NCBI GenBank assembly: GCA_011109175.1
Contig: RDEW01000095.1
Coordinates: forward strand, 1 to 64,000
Direction: 5' to 3'
Origin: Dicyema japonicum
Lineage: Eukaryota > Dicyemida > Rhombozoa > Dicyemidae
DNA: 64,000 nucleotides
The position numbers and the translations under genes are program-made. Within the stretch, counting starts at the first letter, position 1. The number at the start of each line of letters is the position of its first letter. Under the pieces are notes generated by a model, which saw only the letters and a program-made list of their open reading frames with translations, ran no database searches and was not told the DNA's origin. Of this stretch, positions 34,547 to 46,633 are shown piece by piece.

Positions 34547-36751
34547 CATTGAATATGTTCCTGAGGATTTTTAATGAGATTTTCAGATCTGGTTTTGACG
34601 CAATCATGACCCGATGTTTTATTCTTTACGACTCGCATGCACATTTAACTTCTGCCAAAGAAATCTACATGGTAGTCGTTTACCCCGATAAAGATTCAAT
34701 CAAGGCTCATTAGTGATATCACCTTTATCATCCACTTCAAATATCTTTTAAGTTGTGGCAGTTAGAAAAGACAAGTAGAAAAGACAAGAGCAACTATAAA
34801 GCTTGCGCTGAAGAAAGAGATGAATAAGGAGTTCACCAGCAAAGAAAAACGGCCTGATAGAGGAGACCGGTTAGGAGTCAAAGCCGTATGATAGGAATTG
34901 TGGTAATTAACCATCTCCCTTAACTAACCCCTATGTTAACCCTTTATTAAATAATAAAAATGCCCCATTAGAGATGGTTCTAGGTGTTTTAGTGTGCAAA
35001 TAAAAATGACATCTGATCCTAAGACAGATCCTCATATTTCTGATGGTGGTTCGTTGATCCGAAAATTATTTTATAAACATTTTTCTTTTTCTCTTCAGCT
35101 TGTGCGATGGTTCAATTATTTAACCAGCCATTGTGGCTAATATTCACGAAAACTTATTAAGCGGGATTTAGGCCTGGGAGTCGGATAAAACTTCTTGAGC
35201 ATTTTAGAGCATTTTATTGATTTTTAAATGTTCTAGTCTGGATAATTATAATTATTACTGTCATAGTAACAAATGGTACTAATTAAGTTCTTATATGTAC
35301 CACACGTAAAATTATTTTTTTCGCTGTTCTTCAAGAATTGTCGATTGCAGGTCATATTTCTAAGAATATCGACTTTGCTTCCAGTTTTTAGTTGATTTTT
35401 CAAAAATTTTTTTATTTATATTTTTAAATGACAAAAATACTTAATACTAAAGGAATTTTAGAACTGGATTGGCTTCAAGTGTCGATAGTTTATAATAGTG
35501 AGTTATTTTTAAGTTAGTCAATCGTTAACCAAAAAAGGCTTTCTCCGCTGAACGCATGACATCGGATCGACTGTGGTGGGTTTGAATCCAAAAGATGGAC
35601 TTTTCAACGAAGATGAATTCTTGTCAACTGGATCTTACTTTCGTGGCGGCGGTCCATCTGGCACGATACATTTGTTGAAGTGGGTCTTCCTACCTTCTCC
35701 CGGACCAACTTAGCTGGTTAAGATTTCCATTATAGAATTCTTATTTTTCTCCTCGATATTTTATTCGAAAACAGAAACAAATATATTAGTAACAAATTAA
35801 AGTGATATTAGGCACATTGCCTCGTACAATGGATATTTCCATGTGCTGTAGAAACCATCTCCTTTTGCAAGGGTCTCTTAAAAATAAAAGCGGACAAGAT
35901 TGAATATGGCATTTCATTTTACTTTCTTGGCCTCGGCAAAGCGTCCCTCCACGAGAAAGTAAAGGCTGCTACGATTCATAACTTTGGACTTTTTTAACCC
36001 CAAGTCTTTTTGAGATTTATTTGAACGCACATTTCTGATTATCCAAGTAAGGATAATTGAGGATGATTTTGTTGTAACAGGATATTCTATTAGGTACGTC
36101 TGTTCACTTCAACTTCTTGGGTGATAGGATTATCCATCAATTCGTATTCAGAAACACCTTCAGTAGCATAAGAAGAGATAATATTCTCAGACTTGATATC
36201 AATACTATTGACAATCTTCTAATCTTTTCTATGTATTAAATCCATTTATCTATGGACTCGTCGAAAATAATTTGAAAAAAACTAAAAAAACCAATTTAAA
36301 AAAATAATGGCTACTTGGATTTCAATTTAACGAGTTCCGGGAAAGAGGCCTGATAGTTCGAAATCTCGCTGCTGTATATTCCGACTAGAAGTTCTACGCA
36401 TCTACGATGCTTTGGGTTGACTAGTGACGCCGTAATCAGTGAACATCTCACTGCTGAACCAGATCGTCTATAAAAGGACTAACGCGCTGCAAAAAGAAAA
36501 AAGAAATGAAGGGCATTTCTCGGTTCTTTTTCTACGATTAGTTATCATAACTGTTCTTTACTTAAATAAAGTGTGCGTCCTGGCTGGGAGTGCAATATTA
36601 AAGTAAATGTCCAGCGGTATTAATATGGCTCTTCGTAAAGTGCAGTATTATTATTACTCTCTCCCTCGCCAAACAACTACTAATTAATTTGCTTGGTAGT
36701 AGCTAACGGACGAACACCAAACTACCGTTCTCAGATTTCTAAATAATAAGT
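34547..36751 (+). repeat. Long repeat, copy B (probable allelic duplicate)
   Basis: Second version of 31988-34545 without the 360-bp insertion. The sequence then continues into unique DNA (36752 onward), so this copy is the one joined to the right-hand contig. Confidence 0.8.
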
Positions 36752-37089
36752 GATTTATGACAATATCTTAACGTCACTTCCAAGACAGCCCGAGGGCCAC
36801 CCAGTGTATGAGACTCCAATAGTTAACGGAGATAAGGTCTTTTTGTCGTTATGCAAGACAACGTCATCTCTTAGACAAAGATCGAACAAGGAGAGACTCA
36901 TGGAAGCGCCCAGCGCTCGAGTATCAACGTCCTTCTATTAGTTAGTAAGCCCAGGAAATTAACTAACTATTCTAAAGTACAAAGCTATTAGATATTCACA
37001 TACATCTAGCATAATAGATAGTATTTTTATTTGCAAGCAAAATTAATAAAACTCAATGATATGTGATTATTGCTTAACATTAATTTGCA

Positions 37090-37205
37090 CACAACAACAC
37101 AGCACTTTTTGCGAGAGCCATGATACTTATAGCTCCACAAAGGTAGGGAGCACAATTTTCCTTGCAGACGATCCGATTCCGCAGTGAACTATTCCTCAAC
37201 AAAAA
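37090..37205 (-). mobile_element. SINE-1 fragment
   Basis: On the minus strand, ggagctataagtatcatggc and ctctcgc match the 3' part of SINE-1 near 31640. The short frame at 36750-36941 nearby resembles nothing I recognise. Confidence 0.4.
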
Positions 37206-37316
37206 ATCGCTAAAACAATCAGAAAAAACAAAAATTCATAAAAATGGTTAATTTAATATTAATATTCACTATATTTTTTTTAAATATAATTTAAAATTTC
37301 AAAATAAGTTAAAGTG

Positions 37317-38301
37317 ATGAGTCTGCTAGACAAGTAAAGAGACTAATAATCTTAGACAAATTGAGAAACTCAGTAATTGTGAGATAATAAGTGAGGGGGA
37401 AGTAAAGGAATTGTGCTCAAAGGCAAAGGAAATATTAATAGAAGAGGGAAACGTTCACTCAATACAAAGTCCTGTAATACTATGTGGAGATATTCACGGA
37501 CAATTTCACGACTTGAAGGAGTTATTTACTGTTGGTGGACATCCTCCATTCAGAAACTATCTGTTCATGGGGGACTTTGTCGATCGGGGGTATAACAGTG
37601 TGGAAACATTTCTCTTTCTTTTGGCTCTCAAGGTAATATAGTGTGAGAATGGTAGGTGCGATACCCCGATAGAGTGACGCTAATTAGAGGTAACCATGAG
37701 AGCAGGCAGATCACCCAAGTCTATGGATTCTATGACGAATGCTTGAGGAAGTACGGGACTATCTCGGTGTGGAGATATTGTACTGATCTCTTTGACTTTC
37801 TTACTCTGTCAGTTCTGATTGATGATAAAGTGAGCTTTTTGTGTAACTCAGATATTCTGTGTGCATGGAGGACTCTCACCGGGCATTAAGTCAATTGATG
37901 AAATACGGATTGTTGATAGAAAACATGAAATCCCCAACAGTGGTCCAATGAGCGACCTGTTGTGGTCGGATCCTGAGGAAACTCTTACTGGATGGGGAGT
38001 CAGTCCACGTGGGGCTGGGTTTCTGTTCGGAAGTGAGGTCACCAAGCAGTTTAATAGCACTAATGGCTTGGAGTTGATATGCAGAGCCCATCAGTTGGTC
38101 ATGGAGGGCTTTAAGTGGCATTTTAATGAATCACTGGTCACTGTGTGGTCCGCACCTAATTATTGCTTTCGATGTGGCAATGTTGCCTCTATCCTCGTTT
38201 TGGATGAACAGAGGAATAAAATGTTTAAGGTCTTCAAAGCGGCTGACTATGACAACAAGACGACTGTCTCTGGTCTCCCTCAACCTGAATATTTTATTTA
38301 A
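37317..38301 (+). CDS. PPP4C: Protein phosphatase 4 catalytic subunit
   Basis: Ser/Thr phosphatase of the PP2A group acting in DNA damage response and centrosome function. Exon 1 is MSLLDK; three introns of 22-23 nt (37334-37355, after ALK, after DDK) restore the frame. All metal-binding motifs are present: GDIHGQ, GDFVDRG, GNHE and HGGLSPGI, plus [14 protein letters not shown] and [13 protein letters not shown]4 rather than PP2A/PP6 is indicated by the start [34 protein letters not shown] and the end PEYFI; the usual last residues are YFL, so the carboxymethylated leucine is replaced by Ile. VPS35 starts only 68 bp downstream on the same strand. Confidence 0.96.
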
Positions 38302-38369
38302 TTTTTGTAATTTTAAAATAAATCCTTTTTATTGATTAATTTTTTTATTAATTAATTTGATGTTATTAC

Positions 38370-40519
38370 ATGCCTACTGTTGAGTTTACTCGCAAATTGG
38401 CCGACAATCAGTCACTTTTGTTCAAAAAATCTCTGGTTTGTGTGGATTACTAAGGAATAGGACAAAGGGGATTTCGTGGATGCCATCATACATGCAGCTT
38501 TGATGTTAAACTCTCTTGGTGATATAACTGATCCAGAACATTATGAAGAAATGGGTGAGTGTAGTTGTTTATAAAAGAATCGAGATGTGCGGAGGAAATG
38601 TCATATTTGTCAAAGTGGATTAAAATGAACAAAGTGGAGTTACTCTACGAAATAGTTCAGTACGTTCCTGGGGGATACGCTCGCATGTATTTGATGTGGG
38701 CAGCTTCTGGGGATGATCCTGCTTATTTGGAGGACATACAAGATATGGCGACTGCCATTCAACATCCTCTTCATGGATTTTACTTTCGAATGCGGGTTGG
38801 TGAACCTTCTCTCGTCAAATTTGGATGGCTTAATATATTGTGGGTCAGAATACAATTCCAGTTTCCTTATAGAGACAAATATAAGCAAATACGCTCGAAA
38901 TTGCTCCCTCAAATACAAAATGTGTTACAAACTTTGGTTCAATCTCCCGATTCCATAATACCTCTTCTCAAACACGCCGTCATGTCTCAGGATTCCCTCT
39001 CACAAACCACAATCGCCCTTTCGATTTCAAGGCTCTCCCCTTTCGTCCATCAACATTCCAGAGAATTTCTTTCTTCCTTGTCCAAATTTATAGCTAACAT
39101 AATGCCTATACTTAACGCCTTCTTCCACTCAATTGAGGAGTATTTGTTCAACAATCATGACCCCAAAGTATTTAAAGATTGTTTTGACGGCACGTGTGAA
39201 TTATTTGTTATTCTTTTTTCATATTTAGAATACCACATCTTCGAGCACACAAATTCTCAAAATCTGTACCCTCTTTTCTACAATTTGTCCCAATTACGTC
39301 ACATTCGATAATGTATGTCATCTATTGAGGCTGTTGAATGATAGAATAAAGGAGTTGTTTTTAATCTGACGTAATAGTCCATCCATGGAAGAATCTCAGC
39401 AGATACTACAATTTCTGATTAAAATCGTCGGTTTGTCACCAAATTTGTCCTTCTCATCAGGAATGAGTGTTTCTACGCTTATCTACCATTATTGTGTCGG
39501 ATAAGCAGACTTTGATGTCTCAGATTGCGAGAAATATCATTCCTGACCAGAATGTAAGCCATATATTGATTTATCTCAGTTCATTCCGTTATTTTCATAT
39601 CTTTCGTCGAATATGGAAGAATGTTCAGAGGAGTATATCCAATCTTTGGCTTTACTCATTCATTCAGTGTCCCCTGTACAAGATGATTACCTTGAGGTTT
39701 ATCAGCGATGTCATGTTTCAAGATTATGGACTCTGTTTATGCGATAGTTAAGAACAAGTGTATTTCTCTTGTACCAGTAATCATTCACAAATGGATATTG
39801 TACTGCTATTCTGTAATATTTTTACAATATCCAGAATGAGTGCTCTCAAGGATTGATGGATGCTGTATTGGAGGCACTTAATGTCTTGCAACAGTCAGAT
39901 TATGTCTTTATGTGTGCTAATCTAGCAATGCTGGCTCTACTCTGCTTTGATCAGACTGACGATGACTTCCAAACTGCTGAGAAGCTATTCGAAATAGTTG
40001 AAAAGTCAATATACAACGTGGAAGCCAAGTCCCGTCTTCATATATTTCTGAGTGTAGTATCTACCCTCACATATATAAAGAATATTCCAATTGAAGTAGC
40101 TTGTAGTGTGATTTCAGACGTTTGCAACCAGAATGACTGCCCTAACAATCGATTTGGACGAATCAGAGCAATCAACCGCTATAATGGCTTGTTGTCGACT
40201 TTATATGGAAGTGAGTGTGTCGTAATGTGTAGTCTTCCCCTAAAAAGATGATGAGTTGTGTGAAGAAAGCGTTGAAGGTTGCGGGCCACTGCAGTGGCAC
40301 GAATGAACAATGCCGCTTTATGTTGGATGTCGTAAACCATATTATTTATTTCCGAGATGGAGATATTCTCAATGTTGTCATTCATGATTATTCCAGGTTA
40401 ATTATGAGATTGTGGAAGAATGCATAAGCAGAGTGGAGTCCAAGTTGGAGAATACTAAGGATGATGACTTGATGAGATATTTTACTAATCTGAGTACTGC
40501 TATTAGCCAGTGGAATTAA
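38370..40519 (+). CDS. VPS35: Retromer subunit VPS35, short form
   Basis: Core alpha-solenoid of retromer, which recycles cargo from endosomes. Two introns (25 and 23 nt) join MPTVEFTRKLADNQSLLFKK to DKGDFVDAIIHAALMLNSLG and CAEEMSYLSKWIKMNKV. Diagnostic blocks are LLYEIVQYVPGGYARMYL, then DMATAIQHPLHGFYFR (family: VQHPLRGLFLR) and ILWVRIQ. The C-terminal part has CVKKALKVAGHC (family: CLKKALKIANQC), HIIYFRD and ISRVESKLEN, with introns of 29 and 23 nt, ending SQWN. The middle, about 39312-39850, I could not model confidently: frames change and similarity is low. The coding span is shorter than the roughly 790-residue animal protein. It may be reduced, or the middle may be damaged. Confidence 0.82.
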
Positions 40520-40529
40520 TATTTTTTAA

Positions 40530-40985
40530 TATAGTGATTTTATTATTTTAATTTTTTGCGGATAATATTGTGTTAATAATTTCGAATTTTATTTTTTAAT
40601 TTCATGTGATTAATTTTTTTAATAATTTTTATTTTTTTAATTTCATGTGATTAATTTTTTAATAAGTAGTAGATCTCTGGGCGGCCTGTCTTAGCGGCGC
40701 GTCGTTTTTTTATGGTTGACAGTTTCCTACATGTTAGCGATCCGTGTTTAATAATTTTGAACTCAGGAAAATCTGCGACATTAGGGACTGCCAACTTTAG
40801 CGGTCCTTGACTAGGTAGCTTACTGCTTTGGATGTCCTGTCATTTCTCCTTCCATGTTCTACTAGATTTGCTTCATGCTATTCACCTGTCCCAAATGACG
40901 CCCAGTGGTACCAAAAAAACATTTGTCTACTTCCACTTTACTGGATAGTTTCTCATAACTGTTAAATTTTATTGAAGAAAGAAAA
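40530..40985. repeat. AT-rich spacer and repeat pieces
   Basis: Two near copies of aatttcatgtgattaatttt (about 40600 and 40637) follow VPS35. The segment at 40670-40760 belongs to the repeat also at 20925 and 60250. The segment at 40870-40980 (cacctgtcccaaatgacgcc, ccactttactgg) is a SINE-2 body in plus orientation. Confidence 0.5.
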
Positions 40986-41009
40986 TAGAGTAAACGGTTA
41001 TATAGAGGC

Positions 41010-42260
41010 CATGATGCGTGGCTATTCCCTCTCAGGATACGCTCAGGATAGCGAGCGAGATTCGCTCAAATAACCAGCAGCGCTCACGAGGGTCTCCTTT
41101 TCGTGTAGCGATCCGATTTCCTAGACGACTCAAGAATTCCAGCGTCGCAGCGCAAGGGAACTAGACGTCTAAACGGCGAGTGGAACAAACAAAAAATCCT
41201 TGGGTAGGACCGCGTACTTTTCCCGTTTCATCTTCTCGGCCTTCTCAGCGGCAGAACAGGCTCCAGAGGCACTCTGGAATAGGTTGCAAGAGGCAAATGT
41301 GTCGGTGCAGGTAACGTACCTGACAAGAGGTTTCCCGGCTTCAAAAGGGAAGATGGTCATCCCATCTGGTCGTTTCCCGTCTCAAAGACCGACAGGTTCG
41401 AGCATGGAGGGGTGTCCAACGGCGTCCAAAGCTCTCCTAATGACTTCGTTCAAGGCCATGTGTCTGGGAAATCTGCCTGTCTCTTCCTGCAGGAGAGAAG
41501 GTGTTGGCCAAAACAGTCGATTCTGTATCCACATCGGCACGAATGTGGAATACAGACTTTTAATCCCAGTCGCAATGAGATCCCAATACGGACGAATTCA
41601 TCATCCAGGAAGGTACCCAGAACTCCATTGGGAATGGCGTTGAGACAGGTACCGCTCTCGGGAGACGACCCCAGACAACAAACAGGCACGGCGATGTTGG
41701 CTAGATAACACTAGCAAATCTTTGAAAGAATTCCAGGGAGTTATAGGCCACTAGCGATGATAGACATGAAGGGAGAGAAAGGTCCATAGGGTTCCGAATT
41801 TCAAGTTCTCCGAGACTCACTGGCAGCGTGGCTTGCTTCCATGAGTAATTCTCGAACTGGACGTTGAAGATACGTTCCGCTGTCGTACGGAAGATCTCGT
41901 TAATCTGTGCGAGTTGGTCATACAGGGTGAAATAGAGAGCAGTCCTCAGGACATATGCAAGGCTCTGTACATTGAGACTGTTTTTTTCAGGAGGAATAAT
42001 GCTGTATGCATGTCAATAGACACAAGCGGTTCAGAGTCTCTCTGAGGAACAGTCGTTTTTTCACGTATAGCTTTTCCCATTGCATTTATGATGATCGGGG
42101 ATCCGAGGAATATAAGTTCTTCATCGAGCGTGGAAATACTTCCAGGCAGTAAATTTCCGAAACATGACAAAGCTTTTGAATACTTCTCTTCTGAAAGTCC
42201 GCAATTGTAGATTTCTCATAACTGGAAAGAATGGCTGATTCTGGAAGGACTTGCGTGTTA
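41010..42260 (-). mobile_element. LINE 3' half (DGKRPDG family)
   Basis: Longest copy of this family here. Minus-strand order: LPGSISTLDEELIFLGSPI (post-RT), then FNVQFENYSWKQATLPVSLG and LEIRNPMDLSLPSCLSSL, then [80 protein letters not shown], and finally FERISLAIL. The blocks WKQASLPVSLGGLGIR and DGKRPDG are common to LINE polyproteins of many invertebrates. Multiple frameshifts are present. Confidence 0.7.
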
Positions 42261-42399
42261 TTGCGTGGAAGATCTTTGCTTCTGCGACTATGGATACATT
42301 TAATCAGTCGCTAACTATTTTCTTTCTTGATGTATCCGGGATTTATTTAATTTACTTATTAACTCCAGGCTTACAATCTATTGTTAGCCAAAGCACAGT

Positions 42400-42790
42400 C
42401 ACAACTAATTAATCGAAGGAAGGTATCCAAGGGAGAACGTCTGCTTTTGCCAACCAAGTCTATCTTCCAATAGTTCAATACAGGTTTCCAAAGAGAAGTG
42501 GAGAAGTAGGTGTGCCTTCTACCATCTTCGTCGCACGTCCTACTGTCGCTGACATCATTTAATTCCTTAGCGGAAGAGTTTTCACAATGGTTATCTTCAC
42601 CCAGTGGATTTGGTCAGGGAGAAGGTAGGAAGATCCCTTTCAATAACTGTGTCGTGTCAGAAGGACTCGTTTCTTCACGAATAGGATCTATTTGATGAGA
42701 ATTGCCCTTAGATGAAAACTCCATTTTGATGATTCGAACCCACGACTATCAGATCCGATGTCATCAGACGTTACGTTCACCGGGGATTAA
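42400..42790 (-). mobile_element. SINE-3 family copy, tRNA-derived
   Basis: Reading the minus strand from 42790: ccggtgaacgtaacgtctga (A-box region), gtgggttcgaatc (B box), then cttcctaccttctccctgac. The far end, acaactaattaatcgaagg, is shared with 62820-63050. A promoter for RNA polymerase III is thus recognisable. Confidence 0.65.
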
Positions 42791-43019
42791 TAAATAAATT
42801 TATCTTTGATAATGACGTATTGGACTCATACTCATTAATATGCTCTAATGACATTAGAGTTATTTTTAAAATTCATTCCATATTTCATACTAAAAGTGTT
42901 GGCCTACAAAAATTTTCCTGGCAATGCCTTTGAATGTAATTTGATCGTCAGAGCTGGTAAATTTCTGTAGTTTGGTGGCTGTTGACTGGACTCTCTGATC
43001 TTCTTTAGATTCGTTTGTG

Positions 43020-43640
43020 AAGATGAAATTATTATTATTAAAAGTACTCCCAAGAAAACATAAATTAGTTAAGTTTCCCTTGTGCCGTATTCCTAATCAT
43101 CCTCTCCGTCAACCTCGACCATGATCCTCTGTTGCGCGCTAGTTCTCTTAGGTAGTCCAGATCGTCTGCCGAAGTTAGTCTCATACCAACCGCCGATAGG
43201 TCTTCGTTCAAGATAGTCGGAAGTGTCGTTCTTAGTCTTCCGCGAAATCCGGCTGCTGTGTGTGCGAAGTAGTTGACCATTGCGAAATTTGAGGGGACCT
43301 GGTCATTTAGACGTCTTGATTGAAAATATCATCTGACAGCACGCCGTATTTGCATTTATTATAAAGGTTTGCATCAGAGATCTTCATAGGCCAGTTAATC
43401 TTGATTACCGATTTGAGCTGAGCTCTGTGGAAAGAGTCAAGACGGTCCATTTCTTGTTTAGAGATTCCCCAAATCCAAGAGTTGTAGGTTAATACCGGGA
43501 TGACAAAAGCTTTGATATTCTAACCTGGTGTTTAGTTCTATCCTCTTTTTGTGGATAGGTCGCATATCAGTTGGTATTTTTTTGAGGTTGTTTAAGTCCT
43601 CTGCAATTGAAAGTTTAGGGAGTGAACGGAGAAGTCGGTA
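43020..43640 (-). mobile_element. R4/Dong-like LINE, C-terminal part
   Basis: Minus-strand pieces: HKKRIELNTRLEYQ, YNSWIWGISKQEMDRLDSFH, RAQLKSVIKINWPMKIS, then AGFRGRLRTTLPTILNEDL and TSADDLDYLRELARNRGSW. The last block parallels the end of the element at 7155-8909 (TTGDDLDYLRDLAQDRGKW). Frameshifts separate the pieces. The 3' end lies in an att repeat near 43030. Confidence 0.7.
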
Positions 43641-43739
43641 AAGAATGCGAATAAAACAGTGCAATAGAGATGTTGTCACCAAAAATTTGATGAAATGATT
43701 GACAATCAAAAATTTATTAATGAATCAAATCTTAATTGA

Positions 43740-44135
43740 AGAAACAATAGATATCGTCGAGCCCTGGTGGTTAAGGCAAAGAGATCCAGAACTACTCTCC
43801 CAGCCAGAGACGGATGATGTCCACATCGTAAACGAGAAAGTTCCACTCTGACGGCCTTCGGAAGAAGCAGTTCGGAAGTGCTAGGGTAACTAAAGTTCAG
43901 AATTAAAGATTTATTGTTCAGTCAATTAGATTTTTATTTTTGATTTAAAAAAGTGACGTAAAATATTAATTGATTTCTCTTTGGTCAATAAAATATCTGC
44001 AAACTTTTTTCTTGCTCATACTCAATCACCCACGTGCATTTTTTAAATCACAGAGGAAATACATTCTGCGGTATTATATCAATAATAGCGCTAACCCAAG
44101 CCACATAAATTGCAATTGCAGGACTAGAAAGCGAC
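43740..44135. other. Intergenic, upstream of calpain
   Basis: A possible A-box-like tggttaaggcaaagag near 43768 hints at an old tRNA-derived repeat. Otherwise AT-rich with no gene. Confidence 0.35.
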
Positions 44136-46459
44136 ATGTTTGAAGTAAGCATTAAGTCGTAGTCTAGTTTCTCAAAAGACGTATTCGCCCGTTAAAGAAG
44201 AAGCTTGATTTGCCAGAACAAAACTGGGAATCCATCAAAGAATATTGTGAAGAAAATGAAACACTGTTTGAGGACCCAGAATTCCCAGCAGAAGATTCGT
44301 CAATTTTTTATGACAAGCCAGTACCGGGAACAGTGGAGTGGGTCCGACCAACGGTATCAGTATGAAAATTATTATAGGAACTTGTCGATAATCCACTATT
44401 TATTGCCGACGATGCCTCTCGTTTTGATATTGTGCAGGGATCATTGGGTCAGTAATATTGAATGACATAAATAGGTGACTGCTGGCTGTTGGCGGCTGTA
44501 GCTTCGCTTACAACTGAAAAAAAATTGTTCGCAAAAGTCGTACCAATGAATCAGACTTTTGAAGGATCGGAATATTTTGGGGCTTTTAAATTTATGTTTT
44601 GGCATTTCGGAAAGTTTAAAGAAGTCATCGTGGATGACCGACTTCCAATGATAGACGGGGAACTAATTTTCATGCATTCTGCAACTAATAATGAATTTTG
44701 GTCAGCTTTGTTTGAAAAGGCCTACGCAAAGTACTAATTTCCCAAGTTACAATAGAATGTGCGGTTGTTACCAAGCATTGGACGGTGGATCTGCAGCTGA
44801 GGCTCTAATTGACTTCACAGGAGGCATTGGAGAGCGATTCATTCTTTCTGAAGCACCGTCCAATTTATTTTCACTGCTTCATGATGCTTCCAAACGCGGT
44901 TCCCTCATGTCATGTGCTATAATAGTGATGAATTCTAATTTACTGTAGGGAAATACTCTCGAAGGACGACTTTCAAATGGCTTGGTGGTCTTGCACGCAT
45001 ATTCTTTGACAGGACTTAGAAAAGTACATAGAGACTAACCATGCTAGGTTACTATTTCTAAACTGGGGATGAATGTTCAATTATTGCGAATAAGAAATCC
45101 CTGGGGAGAAGTCGAATGGAATGGGTCTTGGAGTGACAATTCCAGAGAATGGGAGTTGGTTTCGGAAGAAGAAAAGGAAGAGCTTGACCTTACATATAAA
45201 AATGATGGGGAATTTTGGTATTCTAAGAAAATGATGTAATAGGATGGATTGGAGGGATTTCTCTTCCAACTATTCTATCGTTGAAGTGTGCAACCTCCAC
45301 CCAGACTCTGTCACCGACTCTGACATAGATAACTGGAAATTGACTCAATTCGAGGGATCGTGGGTTAAATTTGTCAGTGCTGGAGGAAATTTAAGATCCA
45401 GTTCGTTGATGTTGATAATTATTAGGATCATTTAGTTCAAATCCCACATTTACTTTCGAAATTGAAAAAACTGAGGAGTATACGACGGAAGTCCTCATTT
45501 CAGTCTCCCAAAAAGACCGCAGAAGGCTGTTCTCTCAAGGAAAATCAATGTTACCGATTGCCTTCCACGTATTTGAAGTATCTCTTAAATCATGAAATTT
45601 TCAAGAATGATGGGGGAAGATTGACAATGGTGGGGAATTCAGGCCCGTACACAAATAAGAGAGACATCTCAAAGAGGTTTGAATTACGAGCTGGGAAGTA
45701 TTCTATCATTGTGTCCACATACGAGACCAATCTTCAAGGAGAATTCTTGGTTAGAATATTCAGCGAGGCTGAGACCAGAGAAAGTGAGGAGGAAGTCGAA
45801 GAAGTGGTGAGTCATATGGTTAAAAAAATAAGGAATACAAGGAAAGTGAAGACGAAGATTTGGAAAGTATATTCAGAGATGCAGCGGGAGATGACATGGA
45901 GCTCAACACTTCAGACTTGAATAAACTGTTAAATAGTATTTTTATTATGTCTACCAAAGACTATGATAACTTTTCACGGGGGAACACAGCCCATCTGATA
46001 TCACTCTACGATGTATTCCTAAATAATAAAATAATAGACCGACGGAAGCGGATGCCTAGGATTTGATGAATTCAGGGACCTTTGGGGAAGGATAAAGCAA
46101 GCAAAAGTATCAAATTTACGCAATTCATAGGAAATCTTCAAAAGTGCTGACGCTGACGACACTGGATCGTTATCCACCTTTGAACTGAAAGGAGCTATTC
46201 GTCGAGCAGGTATTATTAGTAGTCAGTTGATAGGATATGTGGTCAGAAATAAAACTGTGATGTCCCTAGTACTAAAACACTCTGACGAAGACGGGACAAT
46301 GAGTTTCGATGATTTTGTCGTGTGCATTGTCAAATTGTCGCGGACTTCAGGTGAGCCCATTAAATAACCAATAAAGAAATATTCAAGAAGCAATCAGGAG
46401 GTCAGAGAATTGCAAGATTCGCATTGACTCAGTTCATCGAGGACGTTTGCTCATTATAA
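44136..46459 (+). CDS. CAPN: Calpain, classical type with EF-hands
   Basis: Calcium-dependent cysteine protease of the cytosol. Fourteen introns of 23-31 nt were placed. Start MFE, then FLKRRIRPLKKKLDLPEQNW. The protease core shows LFEDPEFPAEDSSIFY, QGSLGDCWLLAAVASL (catalytic Cys codon 44480-44482), NEFWSALFEKAYAK, GLVVLHAYSLTGL (catalytic His) and LLRIRNPWGEVEW (catalytic Asn), so the triad is complete. Domain III has WKLTQFEGSW, SNPTFTFEIE and FELRAGKYSIIVSTYE. The C-terminal penta-EF-hand region has YDTDGSGCLGFDEF, SADADDTGSLSTFELKGAI and DEDGTMSFDDF. No frame defect was found. The end SEIFKKQ...FIEDVCSL replaces the usual WLQLTMYS. The next gene starts 174 b downstream. Confidence 0.93.
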
Positions 46460-46633
46460 TCTAACTAATTATTATTTTTTCTAACAAAATTAATAAATAT
46501 TCTCAATATTTTTTTGAAATTATCAATTAGTTGTAATTTAATTTAATTAATTATATGGCCGCCATATCGACAGTGGTTAGATTATTTAGAGAATATAGTA
46601 GGCGTGGTAACGGGGTTTTTTTACAAGTTAGAA

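Noticed and set aside
41200-41643. A 147-codon plus-strand open frame
   Set aside because: The opposite strand carries clear LINE motifs (DGKRPDG, CTDTFAS); the plus frame is its shadow.
44205-44465. An 86-codon frame at the calpain start
   Set aside because: The conserved calpain N-terminal motifs lie in another frame and are recovered by splicing three micro-introns.
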